In this document: positions 8,365 through 16,588 of the stretch, piece by piece
Position numbering within the stretch: position 1 is the stretch's first letter
Layout of the letters: each line of letters opens with the position of its first letter
From: DASRFR01 sp035651455
GTDB lineage: Bacteria; Acidobacteriota; Terriglobia; Terriglobales; Acidobacteriaceae
DNA length: 64,000 bases
Direction of reading: 5' to 3'
Assembly (NCBI GenBank): GCA_035651455.1
Contig: DASRFR010000059.1
Coordinates: forward strand, 124,001 to 188,000
Translations under genes and position numbers: made by a program
The notes under the pieces: model-generated
What the model was told of the DNA's origin: nothing
Seen by the model: the letters and a program-made list of their open reading frames with translations, nothing else
Database searches by the model: none

Positions 8365-9393
8365 TCATACGATTGTTGGTTGCACCGCCACAACCGCGCG
8401 CTCCGTTTGCGGCATCGCCATGCCCGGATTCACAATCTCTTCCAGTTCGTGACTTGTCAGCCAGCGGCAATTTGTATCGCTGCCGTAGCGGAAACCTTCG
8501 GCTACCGGTTTCGCAGCTACCCAATTCTGCTTTCCCCACCACGGATGCGACGGCTGAATCACGTACATGTCGTCCGTCTCTACCGTATTTCGCGCCTCAT
8601 CTTCCGACACCAGCACTTCGTGCAACTTTTCGCCCGGCCGAATGCCCACGTATTCGATCTCGCAACCCGGAGCCACCGTCTCCGCCAAATCGACCAATCG
8701 CATGCTGGGAATTTTGGGCACAAAAATTTCTCCGCCGTGCATTCGTTCGATGCAGCGGATCACGAACTTCACTCCGTGTTCCAGCGTCAGCCAGAATCGC
8801 GTCATCCTCGGATCGGTAATCGTCAGCTTGCCGCGCTTGCGCTGCTCCTGAAACATGGGAATGACGCTGCCTCGGCTGCCCACCACGTTCCCGTACCGCG
8901 CGCAACTGAATCGTGTGTCCTGCGCCCCGGCATAGGAATTCGCCTGCACCATCATCTTTTCCGCACACAGTTTGGTCGCGCCGTAAAGATTGATCGGGTT
9001 CACTGCTTTGTCGGTGCTCAGCGCCAGTACCCTCCGCACGCCCTGGTTAATGGCCGCGTCGATTACATTTTTGCCGCCCATGATGTTGGTCTGAATGGCT
9101 TCGAACGGGTTGTATTCGCACGCCGGCACCTGTTTCAACGCGGCTGCATGAATCACCACCGTGATCCCGGCCAACGCACGTTCCAGCCTTGCCTGGTCGC
9201 GCACATCTCCAAGAAAATAACGAAGGCTCGGGTCGTTGCATCCTCCGGCCCGCATCTCGTGCTGCTTCAGTTCGTCGCGGCTGAAGATCACCAGCCGTTT
9301 CGGCCGGTATTCCCGGAGCATGATTTCGACAAACTTCTTGCCGAACGAGCCCGTCCCTCCCGTAACCAACACCGATTGCTCTGACCAGTTCAT
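8365..9393 (-). CDS. pseB: UDP-N-acetylglucosamine 4,6-dehydratase (inverting) PseB
   Basis: 342 aa from the ATG at 9393, which is preceded by GAGGGACGGA. The frame stays open to 9504, but the extra 37 residues are not family-like. It is an extended SDR with VLVTGGTGSFGKKFVE (NAD-binding), LSTDKAVNPINLYGATK containing the YxxxK pair, and the PseB/FlaA1 motif SFGKKFVEIML. It converts UDP-GlcNAc to UDP-4-keto-6-deoxy-L-AltNAc, the first committed step of pseudaminic acid synthesis. It is the first gene of the minus-strand operon that runs to the left window edge, and is transcribed divergently from the tyrosine kinase gene at 9686. Confidence 0.92.
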   Translation of the reverse strand: MNWSEQSVLVTGGTGSFGKKFVEIMLREYRPKRLVIFSRDELKQHEMRAGGCNDPSLRYFLGDVRDQARLERALAGITVVIHAAALKQVPACEYNPFEAIQTNIMGGKNVIDAAINQGVRRVLALSTDKAVNPINLYGATKLCAEKMMVQANSYAGAQDTRFSCARYGNVVGSRGSVIPMFQEQRKRGKLTITDPRMTRFWLTLEHGVKFVIRCIERMHGGEIFVPKIPSMRLVDLAETVAPGCEIEYVGIRPGEKLHEVLVSEDEARNTVETDDMYVIQPSHPWWGKQNWVAAKPVAEGFRYGSDTNCRWLTSHELEEIVNPGMAMPQTERAVVAVQPTIV

Positions 9394-9685
9394 TCCGTCC
9401 CTCGCCCGGCCAAACTTCGGCGCAAGAGGATTTTCATCGCCCACTCTGTGTACAAGTGGCCGAAGTATATCCAAATATCTGCGCATCATCGCTGTGACAA
9501 GCAACGGAAACTGTGTCGGTAACCGTTTCAGTTAACGGGATCGCCGCGAACCGCTTGCTAGAATGTTCCGCAAACGCACGCGACATGTTTGCTGTGTTCA
9601 GCTTGCGGTCAAGCCGTCGGTTGGAGTGTGGCCGGAGGCGTGGCTTCTTCGTCTGAACCCCGAAGCTGTCTCGAGGGCAATCTTT
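9394..9685. promoter_or_regulatory. Divergent promoter region of the pse operon and the tyrosine-kinase gene
   Basis: About 290 bp between two outward-facing starts. It contains the odd-length palindrome CGGTAACCG at 9517-9525, overlapping the inverted pair CCGTT (9523-9527) / AACGG (9534-9538). I could not identify convincing -35/-10 hexamers. Operator function is a guess from symmetry and position. Confidence 0.35.
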
Positions 9686-12028
9686 ATGGAGTCAGCACCA
9701 CTGGTTTCAACCAGCGGTCCTATAGTTCGCGAATTCCAACCGCCGTATGCCAGCGATTTTGGACGCCCGCTTACAACCGGTGCGTATCCCGGCTTATCCC
9801 ACCAGGAATCCACCTTACGCGAGTATCTGCGCGTCCTCATCAAACGCAAGTGGACCGTCCTTCTCACGCTGGTTGGCGTTTTCGTCGCCGTGGCGATTGC
9901 GACTCTGAAGATGACGCCCATCTACGAGTCAGCCGGTAGCATCGCGGTGAATAAGACCGATCCCAGCCTGGTGAATTTCAAAGACTCGGGTGCCATGACG
10001 GTCGACTATTTGGATCCCGCCGACATGGACACCGAGGTCAAGATCCTTCAGAGTGATCTCCTCGCACTGCAGGTCATCCGCCAGTTGCAACTCTACGATC
10101 GCCCCGAATTTGGCGGGCGCACCGATCATGCTTCCCATAAGGCTCTCGCTCCTGATCCTTTGCAGGCCGACCAGCCACGAACTTCCGTCATGCTGGCTAT
10201 GTTCAAGGCAGGTTTGCGCGTTACTCTGGTTCCGAATTCGCGCATCATCGAGATCCACTACCGCAGCGCCAACCCGGAACTCGCTTCCAATATCGTCAAC
10301 ACCCTGGCTTCCACCTACGTCGAGCAGAATTTCAAAACCAAGTTCGAGTCCACCATGCAGGCAGCCGATTGGCTTTCCAAGCAGTTGGTGGATTTACAGA
10401 TGAAAGTGGAAACATCGCAGGAGAAGCTGGTCAAATACCAGAAAGAGCATGACATTCTCGGCATCGACGAGAAGCAGAACATCACTACTCAGAAACTGGA
10501 CGAGTTGAATAAGAATTTGACCGCCGCGGAATCTGAGCGCATGCAGAAAGAGTCGCTGTACCGTCTGATTCAGTCCGGCGATCCCGATATCATCTCCACC
10601 ACAGCCTTGGGGGACAGCGGCACTCCCGGCCCCAATTCAGGCTCCAGTTTGCTCGAGAACCTGCGCGCCAAGCAGGCCGATCTCAAAATTCAGGCCGCCG
10701 ACCTCAACACGCAGTTCGGACCCGCGTATCCCAAGCTCGCTCAGCTCAACAACCAATTAAAGGAAATAGAGTTTCAGATTCAGGCGGAAATCAGGAAGAC
10801 GGCTGCCAAGGTTCGCAGCCAGTATCAGGCGGCCCTGCAGCGCGAAAACATGCTGCGCGATGCATTGGACAAGCAGAAACAGGAAGCTAACAAGCTTAAC
10901 GAGAGCGCTATCGAATACAGTCTTCTGAAGCGCGATGTCGAGACCAATCGCCAGCTTTACGAGGGCTTGCTCGAAAAGCTGAAAGAAGCAGGGGTTACCG
11001 CCGGGTTACGCTCCAGCAATCTCAAGATAGTCAATGCGGCGCGCGTCGCCACGGCCCCTTCGGAGCCCAACCTGCCCCGCAACTTGACGTTTGCTTTCGT
11101 CCTCGGCCTCACCTCTGGTATCGGCTTGGCTTTCCTGCTCGAGAACCTGGACAACACCGTCCGAACCCCCGAGCAGGCCCAGATTATTGCTGGGTTACCT
11201 TCATTGGGAATGATCCCGCAGGGCTCAAAGACGGGCATCGAAAGTCATCACCCCAAACGGCTCTCCGTGGCTTCTTCCAAGGAAGCGGTCGAGTTGGTCA
11301 CGCAGGCGCGCCCTCAGTCTCAAATGGCTGAATCGTATCGCGCTCTGCGTACGTCCTTGCTGCTGTCGTCCATTGGCGCTCCTCCCAAAGTCATCCTCGT
11401 TACCAGCGCTCTTCCTCAGGAAGGCAAGACTACGACGAGCATTAACACTTCCATTGTTCTGGCCCAGAAGGGTGTTCGGGTTCTGCTCATCGACGCCGAC
11501 CTGCGGCGTCCGGGTGTGCACAAAACCCTGGGCATGGGTCCGCGCAGCGGTCTCAGTAATGTCCTCACCGGAAGCGCGACGCTCCAGCAAACGATTACGC
11601 GCTCTCCCCTGTTGCCCAACTTGTTCGTGCTCCCTGCGGGGACACCGCCGCCAAACCCCGCGGAACTTCTGGCCTCTGCCAACATGGCGAATTTAATCAC
11701 CGAATTGCGCGACCAGTTCGATCACATTGTCGTGGACACCCCCCCGACCCTGTCCGTAACCGATGCCGTGGTCCTTGCCACCCGCGCCGACTCCGTAATC
11801 CTCGTCATTCGCTCCGGACAGACCACTAAGGGGGCGCTGCGCCGCTCCCGCGATATATTGATGCAGGTCAATGCCAAGGTTACCGGAATCCTGCTCAATG
11901 CCGTCGACCTGAGTTCGCCCGATTACTATTACTATTACGAGTACCAGGGCAAGTACGGCTCTCGCTACTATCGGGACGATGATCCCCTGACCGAAGGCGC
12001 GGCAAAGGCAACCTCGACCAGCGCCTAA
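9686..12028 (+). CDS. Wzc/ExoP-type bacterial tyrosine kinase with chain-length (Wzz) domain
   Basis: 780 aa from the ATG at 9686 (GAGGG eight bases upstream); the open frame reaches 9563, but its first 41 residues are unlike the family. Layout: Wzz domain with TM1 (WTVLLTLVGVFVAVAIATL), a long periplasmic coiled coil rich in Glu/Lys/Gln, a proline-rich TM2 region (FAFVLGLTSGIGLAFLLENL), then the BY-kinase with Walker A (ALPQEGKTTTS), Walker A' (LLIDADLRRPG) and Walker B (VVDTPPTLS). The tail carries a Tyr cluster (DYYYYYEYQGKYGSRYY), the autophosphorylation region. It controls polymerisation and export of an extracellular or capsular polysaccharide. The divergent pse operon suggests nonulosonate-containing glycan, which is inference. 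No wza or phosphatase gene is adjacent. Confidence 0.9.
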   Translation: MESAPLVSTSGPIVREFQPPYASDFGRPLTTGAYPGLSHQESTLREYLRVLIKRKWTVLLTLVGVFVAVAIATLKMTPIYESAGSIAVNKTDPSLVNFKDSGAMTVDYLDPADMDTEVKILQSDLLALQVIRQLQLYDRPEFGGRTDHASHKALAPDPLQADQPRTSVMLAMFKAGLRVTLVPNSRIIEIHYRSANPELASNIVNTLASTYVEQNFKTKFESTMQAADWLSKQLVDLQMKVETSQEKLVKYQKEHDILGIDEKQNITTQKLDELNKNLTAAESERMQKESLYRLIQSGDPDIISTTALGDSGTPGPNSGSSLLENLRAKQADLKIQAADLNTQFGPAYPKLAQLNNQLKEIEFQIQAEIRKTAAKVRSQYQAALQRENMLRDALDKQKQEANKLNESAIEYSLLKRDVETNRQLYEGLLEKLKEAGVTAGLRSSNLKIVNAARVATAPSEPNLPRNLTFAFVLGLTSGIGLAFLLENLDNTVRTPEQAQIIAGLPSLGMIPQGSKTGIESHHPKRLSVASSKEAVELVTQARPQSQMAESYRALRTSLLLSSIGAPPKVILVTSALPQEGKTTTSINTSIVLAQKGVRVLLIDADLRRPGVHKTLGMGPRSGLSNVLTGSATLQQTITRSPLLPNLFVLPAGTPPPNPAELLASANMANLITELRDQFDHIVVDTPPTLSVTDAVVLATRADSVILVIRSGQTTKGALRRSRDILMQVNAKVTGILLNAVDLSSPDYYYYYEYQGKYGSRYYRDDDPLTEGAAKATSTSA

Positions 12029-12187
12029 TAGGCTCGACCGCGCTTTCATTGGCGCTCCGTGGTAACGAGTCGCTGTTGCACCTCTCATCGTTGCGTTTTA
12101 CCGCACATCCGTTCACGTCTTGGCTCACGCCCCTAAGTGACTCACATCACAGCAAAAACAAGCCTCGTAGCTGAAACTCACAACAGA

Positions 12188-12238
12188 TAAGGCGAAAGCC
12201 GCTGAACTTCGTAACAGCAGCATTCGAACGCCTATCGG
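12188..12238 (+). other. Imperfect long hairpin in the cytochrome c leader
   Basis: Outer arms GATAAGGCG (12188-12196) and CGCCTATC (12231-12238) pair with one bulge. An inner stem pairs GCCGCTG (12200-12206) with CAGCAGC (12217-12223) with one mismatch around a 10-nt loop. It lies 84-134 bp upstream of the cytochrome start. It could be a structured 5' leader or simply the end of the kinase transcript; there is no U-tract after it. I compared it with GEMM riboswitches, which control cytochrome genes in Geobacter, and did not find their conserved core. Confidence 0.35.
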
Positions 12239-12321
12239 TGGTCGTCTTCGTCTGCAGAGAATCGCAACGAAAACAAGCCACTGCTTTCATCAGTGCCATT
12301 ATTTTGAGGAGAAAAGCCATT

Positions 12322-12636
12322 ATGAAGATGACGAAGCTTGCGATGTTAGTTCTGACGATCGCGGTGGCCCTGTTCGTCCTGATCCCCAATCTGTCCTGGG
12401 GCGAAGACGGCGCAACTATCTATAAGACCAAGTGCGCCGCCTGCCACGGTGCGGATGCTGCCGGCAAGCCTGCGGCTAAAATCCCCAGCCTTATCAGCGA
12501 CGACGCCAAGAAATTGTCCGATGATGATTTGGCAAAAGCGGTCACCGAGAAACCCAAGCACGCTGGCATTGCCAAGTCCCTGACTCCTGACCAGGTAAAG
12601 ATGGTAGTTAGCTATATCCGGACTTTGCAGAAGTAA
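12322..12636 (+). CDS. Small periplasmic monohaem c-type cytochrome
   Basis: 104 aa from the ATG at 12322, with AGGAG about 10 bases upstream. A signal peptide (MKMTKLAMLVLTIAVALFVLIPNLSWG) is followed by a class I cytochrome c: KCAACHGAD gives the CxxCH haem site, and KMVVSYIRTL near the C-terminus is the usual last helix; a Met ligand candidate is the Met of QVKMVV. It is likely a soluble electron carrier. It sits 343 bp before the HybA/HybB-like genes, with a terminator in between, so it has its own transcript but may exchange electrons with that complex. Confidence 0.88.
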   Translation: MKMTKLAMLVLTIAVALFVLIPNLSWGEDGATIYKTKCAACHGADAAGKPAAKIPSLISDDAKKLSDDDLAKAVTEKPKHAGIAKSLTPDQVKMVVSYIRTLQK

Positions 12637-12810
12637 CTTGGCCGTTCTTTTTAGCGCACCGGCGGACGCCCCGAGCAACCACTCCCGCGTCGCGGATTGA
12701 AGGGGTGCCTTTTGCAAGCATCCGGCACAACTCGGCAGATCCTGCAAAGGACCGCCCGGTTACCAGCCAGTCGGCCCCAATTCATTGCGCTCTCATACTT
12801 CGAACGGCCT

Positions 12811-12858
12811 GCCCGGGTCCTGGATTGCAGCTTCCCAGGTCCCGGGCTCTTCTTTTGT
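12811..12858 (+). terminator. Rho-independent terminator after the cytochrome c gene
   Basis: Arms GCCCGGGTCCTGG (12811-12823) and CCAGGTCCCGGGC (12835-12847) pair in 12 of 13 positions around an 11-nt loop, followed by the T-rich TCTTCTTTTGTTTT. It lies 175 bp past the cytochrome stop and 120 bp before the next gene. The rest of the 12637-12979 spacer shows no coding potential I could support. Confidence 0.7.
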
Positions 12859-12979
12859 TTTACGTCTCGACATTCTGCCGTTAAAAATTTTATCGCCACT
12901 ACGCTCTGCCCTTCATATCTGTCGCTGATCATTCCCAAAGAGCGGGCTTCCTGTTCCCCAGTGGCCAGGAGAGACATTC

Positions 12980-13762
12980 ATGAGCAAGGCTCTGCTATAC
13001 GACGCAACTCTCTGCATTGGCTGTAAACAATGCGAGCAGGCTTGCGCTGACAACAACAAACTAGCCTACGACGACACTGTCGCCGCCGAGCAGGTTCAGT
13101 CGGAACACAAGTTCACTGTCGTACTCACGAAGGGTGACAAGTTCATGCGCCGCCTCTGTATGAACTGCTCCGAACCCGCATGCGCTTCTGTCTGTCCTGT
13201 CGGAGCTCTGCGCAAGACGGCAGCCGGTCCCGTCATCTATGAAGCCAGCCGCTGCATGGGATGCCGCTACTGTATGGTTGCCTGTCCTTTCGGAGTTCCC
13301 AAGTACGAGTGGGGCAAACTCAATCCCAAGGTGCAGAAGTGCACCATGTGTTCGGAGCGCGTGTCCGCCGGCAAGCAGACCGCCTGCGCCGAAATTTGTC
13401 CCACGGGAGCAACCAAGTTCGGCGACCGCGACGAACTCATCGCTGAGGCTCAGCAGCGCATTCGCGACAACCCTGGCAAATATGTCGCCCATGTTTTCGG
13501 TGTCAGCGAAGTCGGAGGCACTTCGGTCCTGCTGCTTTCCAGCATTCCCTTCGAACAGTTCGGTTACCGCACTGATCTCACCGCGGATCCTTTGCCCATG
13601 TACACCTACCGCGTCCTCTCGCGCATTCCCGATTTCGTTCCGCTGGGTGGCATGGTCCTTGGCGGAATCTGGTGGATTACTCATCGGCGTGAGGAAGTAG
13701 CTGCTGCCGAGGCTCAGCCGAAGCACACGGATGCCACAGAGCAGAAAGGATACCGCCGATGA
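12980..13762 (+). CDS. HybA-like 4Fe-4S ferredoxin subunit with C-terminal membrane anchor
   Basis: 260 aa. Four ferredoxin-type Cys clusters: CIGCKQCEQAC, CMNCSEPACASVC, CMGCRYCMVAC and CTMCSERVSAG....CAEIC, as in the DmsB/HybA family, able to hold up to four [4Fe-4S] clusters. Residues about 215-232 (FVPLGGMVLGGIWWI) form a single membrane anchor, a HybA feature. No Tat or Sec signal is visible at the N-terminus, whereas E. coli HybA has a Tat signal, so its side of the membrane is uncertain. The ATG follows AGGAGAGACATTC. It overlaps the HybB-like gene by 4 bp. No hydrogenase or other catalytic subunit is nearby. Confidence 0.88.
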   Translation: MSKALLYDATLCIGCKQCEQACADNNKLAYDDTVAAEQVQSEHKFTVVLTKGDKFMRRLCMNCSEPACASVCPVGALRKTAAGPVIYEASRCMGCRYCMVACPFGVPKYEWGKLNPKVQKCTMCSERVSAGKQTACAEICPTGATKFGDRDELIAEAQQRIRDNPGKYVAHVFGVSEVGGTSVLLLSSIPFEQFGYRTDLTADPLPMYTYRVLSRIPDFVPLGGMVLGGIWWITHRREEVAAAEAQPKHTDATEQKGYRR

Positions 13763-14931
13763 AATTCAAATTCACCTTCTGGAAATTGGTGTTCCTCGCC
13801 CTGATGGCGGCCGGACTCTACGCCACTGTCATCCGCTTCGCCCAGGGCCTCGGCCGTTCCACTCATCTCACTGATCAATTCCCCTGGGGCATTTGGATCG
13901 GCTTCGACGTGCTTTGCGGCGTGATGCTCGCCGCCGGCGGTTTCACTCTTACCGCCGCCGTCCACATTTTCAACATCAAGCGCCTCCACCCGATTGTTCG
14001 GCCGACCATCCTCACTGCATTTCTCGGCTACGTACTGGTGTGTGTCGCTCTGATGTTCGATCTCGGCAGGCCCTATAACATCTGGCACCCGCTGATTATG
14101 CGCAATCCACACTCGGTGATGTTCGAGGTGGCGTACTGCGTCATGCTCTATACCACGGTGTTGTCTCTCGAGTTCTCGCCCATTGTGCTGGAACGCTTCA
14201 ATCTCCAGAAGCCTCTAAAGATCATTCGCGCCGCCCTCATTCCCCTCGTGATTGTGGGTGTGATCCTCTCTACGCTGCACCAGTCGTCACTTGGCACCCT
14301 TTACCTGATCATGCCGGAAAAGCTGCATCCCTTCTGGTACAGCCCTCTACTCCCGGTCTTCTTCTTTATTTCGGCTATTGCGGTCGGCTTGGCCATGACC
14401 ATCTTCGAGTCGTCGATGAGTTCCCGGCATTTCGGCCGCGAACTCGAACTGCCGATCCTGCAGGAACTGGGACGCGTGCTCGTGGTCGTCCTCTGCGTCT
14501 ATGGCACGCTTCGCTTCGAAGATCTGTTGCATCGCGGCGTTTGGCATCTCGCCTTCCGGCCTGGGTACGAGATGTACCTGTTCTGGCTTGAAATTACTCT
14601 CAGCTTGATTGCACCGCTGTTGCTCCTCTCGCAGCGCAAGGTTCGTTCCACCGCCGGCGGATTGTACGTTGCGGCGGTTCTGGTCGTGCTGGGATTCGTC
14701 ACCAACCGTTTAAACGTGAGCATCACCGGCATGGAATCAGCCGCCGGAGTGCACTACATCCCCAAGTGGACGGAAATCGCGATCACCGGTGCGATTATCG
14801 CCGCCGGGTTTGCCCTGTTCGGCTTGGCGGCAAAATACCTGCCCATTTTTCCCGCGGACGAGCGCGCTCGTCCCGCGTTGGTGGAAGTGGAACCGATCGA
14901 TACTGCTGTGCTGGGCCATGCCGGAGACTAA
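13759..14931 (+). CDS. HybB/NrfD-family integral membrane quinone-interacting subunit
   Basis: 390 aa, the length of E. coli HybB (about 390). Around ten hydrophobic helices; conserved stretches include QFPWGIWIGFDVLCGV near the N-terminus and FDLGRPYNIWHPLI after helix three, both typical of HybB. These proteins pass electrons between a FeS partner and the (mena)quinone pool and can contribute to charge translocation. The 4-bp overlap with the HybA-like gene indicates a two-protein membrane module. The oxidoreductase partner is not encoded here; a periplasmic cytochrome is a plausible donor or acceptor (inference). Confidence 0.88.
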   Translation: MKFKFTFWKLVFLALMAAGLYATVIRFAQGLGRSTHLTDQFPWGIWIGFDVLCGVMLAAGGFTLTAAVHIFNIKRLHPIVRPTILTAFLGYVLVCVALMFDLGRPYNIWHPLIMRNPHSVMFEVAYCVMLYTTVLSLEFSPIVLERFNLQKPLKIIRAALIPLVIVGVILSTLHQSSLGTLYLIMPEKLHPFWYSPLLPVFFFISAIAVGLAMTIFESSMSSRHFGRELELPILQELGRVLVVVLCVYGTLRFEDLLHRGVWHLAFRPGYEMYLFWLEITLSLIAPLLLLSQRKVRSTAGGLYVAAVLVVLGFVTNRLNVSITGMESAAGVHYIPKWTEIAITGAIIAAGFALFGLAAKYLPIFPADERARPALVEVEPIDTAVLGHAGD

Positions 14932-16588
14932 TGCAAAGCCCTCCCGTGTGGGTCGCTGGCGCTTAACCAATAGCATCAGCGCGAAGCTGGTTACCTTGTT
15001 GGTCGGAGTCATGGTAATCGTCTTCGCGCTGGTCGATTACCTTAACATTCGCCTTCATCGCCAGCATCTGGAAGCCGCCGCTCTCGCCAGCGCCGAGCGC
15101 GTGAGTGATGTCATCAAGCGCAGCACCACCTACTATATGCTGCGCAACGACCGCGAAGGCCTTTATCATGCGATGGCCACCATGGCCGACGAACCCGGCA
15201 TGGTCAAAGTCCGCGTCTTTGATCGCGAGGGCCGAATCGCCTATTCCAGCGAGCCTACCGAGGTCAATCATGTCCTGGAGAAGGACAGTGAAGTCTGTAT
15301 CAGCTGCCACACGCAACCCGAACCACTCATAAATCTGGATCGTCAGAACCGCTTTCGCTTTTATCGCGCTGAGAGCGGCCAGCGAGTTCTTGGTGTCGTC
15401 ACTCCCATCGAGAACAACCCGGCCTGCTCCAATGCCGCCTGTCATGCGCATCCTCCCAGCGAGCACATCCTCGGGGTGCTCGACACTAACCTTTCGCTCG
15501 CTCCCGCCGACATTCAAGTCGCCCAGGGCAGCCGTCAGATGTGGACTTACGACCTGCTCGCCATGCTTGCCGTAGCCCTGCTCTGCTGGATTTTTGTTCT
15601 CCGGGTGGTCGATGGGCCTCTCAAGAAACTCAGGGCCGCCACGGAGCGGCTGGCGGGCGGTGATTTGGGATATCAGATCGACGTTCACGCCAGCGACGAA
15701 CTGGGACAACTCGAACGCTCATTCAACACGATGAGCTTGCAGCTTCGCGCCGCTAATGAGCAAATCGTTTCCTGGGCGAAAACCCTCGAAGACCGGGTCG
15801 AGCAGAAGACCAGGGAATTGAAGCGCACCCTCGACGAGGTTCTCCATGTCGAGAAAATGGCCTCCGTCGGGAAAATGGCCGCTGTCCTTGCCCATGAAAT
15901 CAATAATCCTTTAGCCGGCATTCTCACCTACGCCAAGCTTCTCAAGAAATGGGTGGACCGCGGCGAGACCGCGGGCGAAAAGCGACAAGAGGCCATGCAG
16001 TGCCTCGACCTTATCGCCGAAGAAAGCCGCCGCTGCGGTGACCTCGTCAAGAACCTCCTAACGTTTTCTCGCACCGCGCCCATCAACCTGGAAACCACCG
16101 ATCTCAACCTGGTGGTCGATCGCTGTGTCATGCTCGTGCGCCACCAGATGGAGATGGCCGGCATTCAACTGCAATTGGATCTCGCCGACGCCTTGCCGCG
16201 CCTGCAATGTGATCCTGACCAGATCGAGCAGGTGCTGCTCGCCTTGGTGATGAATGCCATTGATGCCATGCCCCGTGGCGGCAATCTCTGGCTGCGCACC
16301 GCCATCACTCCAGACAGCAGCGGAGTGCAGATGTCCATTCGCGACGATGGCACCGGCATCGCTCCCGAGATCCTCGTGCGCATCTTCGATCCTTTCGTCA
16401 CCACCAAGGAAGGTGGACGCGGCGTCGGCCTTGGGCTCGCCGTCAGCCGCAACATTGTCGAACGTCACGGCGGCAAAATCGCCGTTCAATCCGAACTCGG
16501 CAAGGGTACGACGTTCACCGTGACCCTGCCGCTTCAACCCATTGTGGCTCACACCCCCGATGAGAAAGTCTTTGTATTAGCGAGGTGA
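14918..16588 (+). CDS. Membrane sensor histidine kinase with a periplasmic haem-motif domain
   Basis: 556 aa from the ATG at 14918, overlapping the HybB-like gene by 14 bp. TM1 about 23-43, a periplasmic domain about 44-208, TM2 about 211-229, HAMP, coiled coil, then HisKA (LAHEINNPLAGIL, phospho-acceptor His326) and HATPase (NAIDAMP, RDDGTGI, GVGLGLAVS). The periplasmic domain holds CISCH (127-131) and CSNAACH (170-176). The first is a canonical CxxCH haem c site and the second a CX4CH variant. It probably senses redox state or a haem ligand and signals to the adjacent NtrC-type regulator. CcmE at 31.1-31.7 kb is consistent with cytochrome c maturation being available. Confidence 0.88.
   Translation: MPETNAKPSRVGRWRLTNSISAKLVTLLVGVMVIVFALVDYLNIRLHRQHLEAAALASAERVSDVIKRSTTYYMLRNDREGLYHAMATMADEPGMVKVRVFDREGRIAYSSEPTEVNHVLEKDSEVCISCHTQPEPLINLDRQNRFRFYRAESGQRVLGVVTPIENNPACSNAACHAHPPSEHILGVLDTNLSLAPADIQVAQGSRQMWTYDLLAMLAVALLCWIFVLRVVDGPLKKLRAATERLAGGDLGYQIDVHASDELGQLERSFNTMSLQLRAANEQIVSWAKTLEDRVEQKTRELKRTLDEVLHVEKMASVGKMAAVLAHEINNPLAGILTYAKLLKKWVDRGETAGEKRQEAMQCLDLIAEESRRCGDLVKNLLTFSRTAPINLETTDLNLVVDRCVMLVRHQMEMAGIQLQLDLADALPRLQCDPDQIEQVLLALVMNAIDAMPRGGNLWLRTAITPDSSGVQMSIRDDGTGIAPEILVRIFDPFVTTKEGGRGVGLGLAVSRNIVERHGGKIAVQSELGKGTTFTVTLPLQPIVAHTPDEKVFVLAR

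Noticed and set aside
9563..9685. Longer N-terminus for the tyrosine kinase
   Set aside because: The added 41 residues are arginine- and tryptophan-rich without family match; a good ribosome site precedes the ATG at 9686.
12141..12238. GEMM (cyclic dinucleotide) riboswitch before the cytochrome gene
   Set aside because: The conserved purine-rich core and GNRA-receptor helix are not present; only a simple hairpin is supported.
14347..14547. Sigma54-type -24/-12 sites around 12.0-13.0 kb
   Set aside because: Several GG...GC pairs exist, but none with the required 10-base spacing and surrounding consensus.
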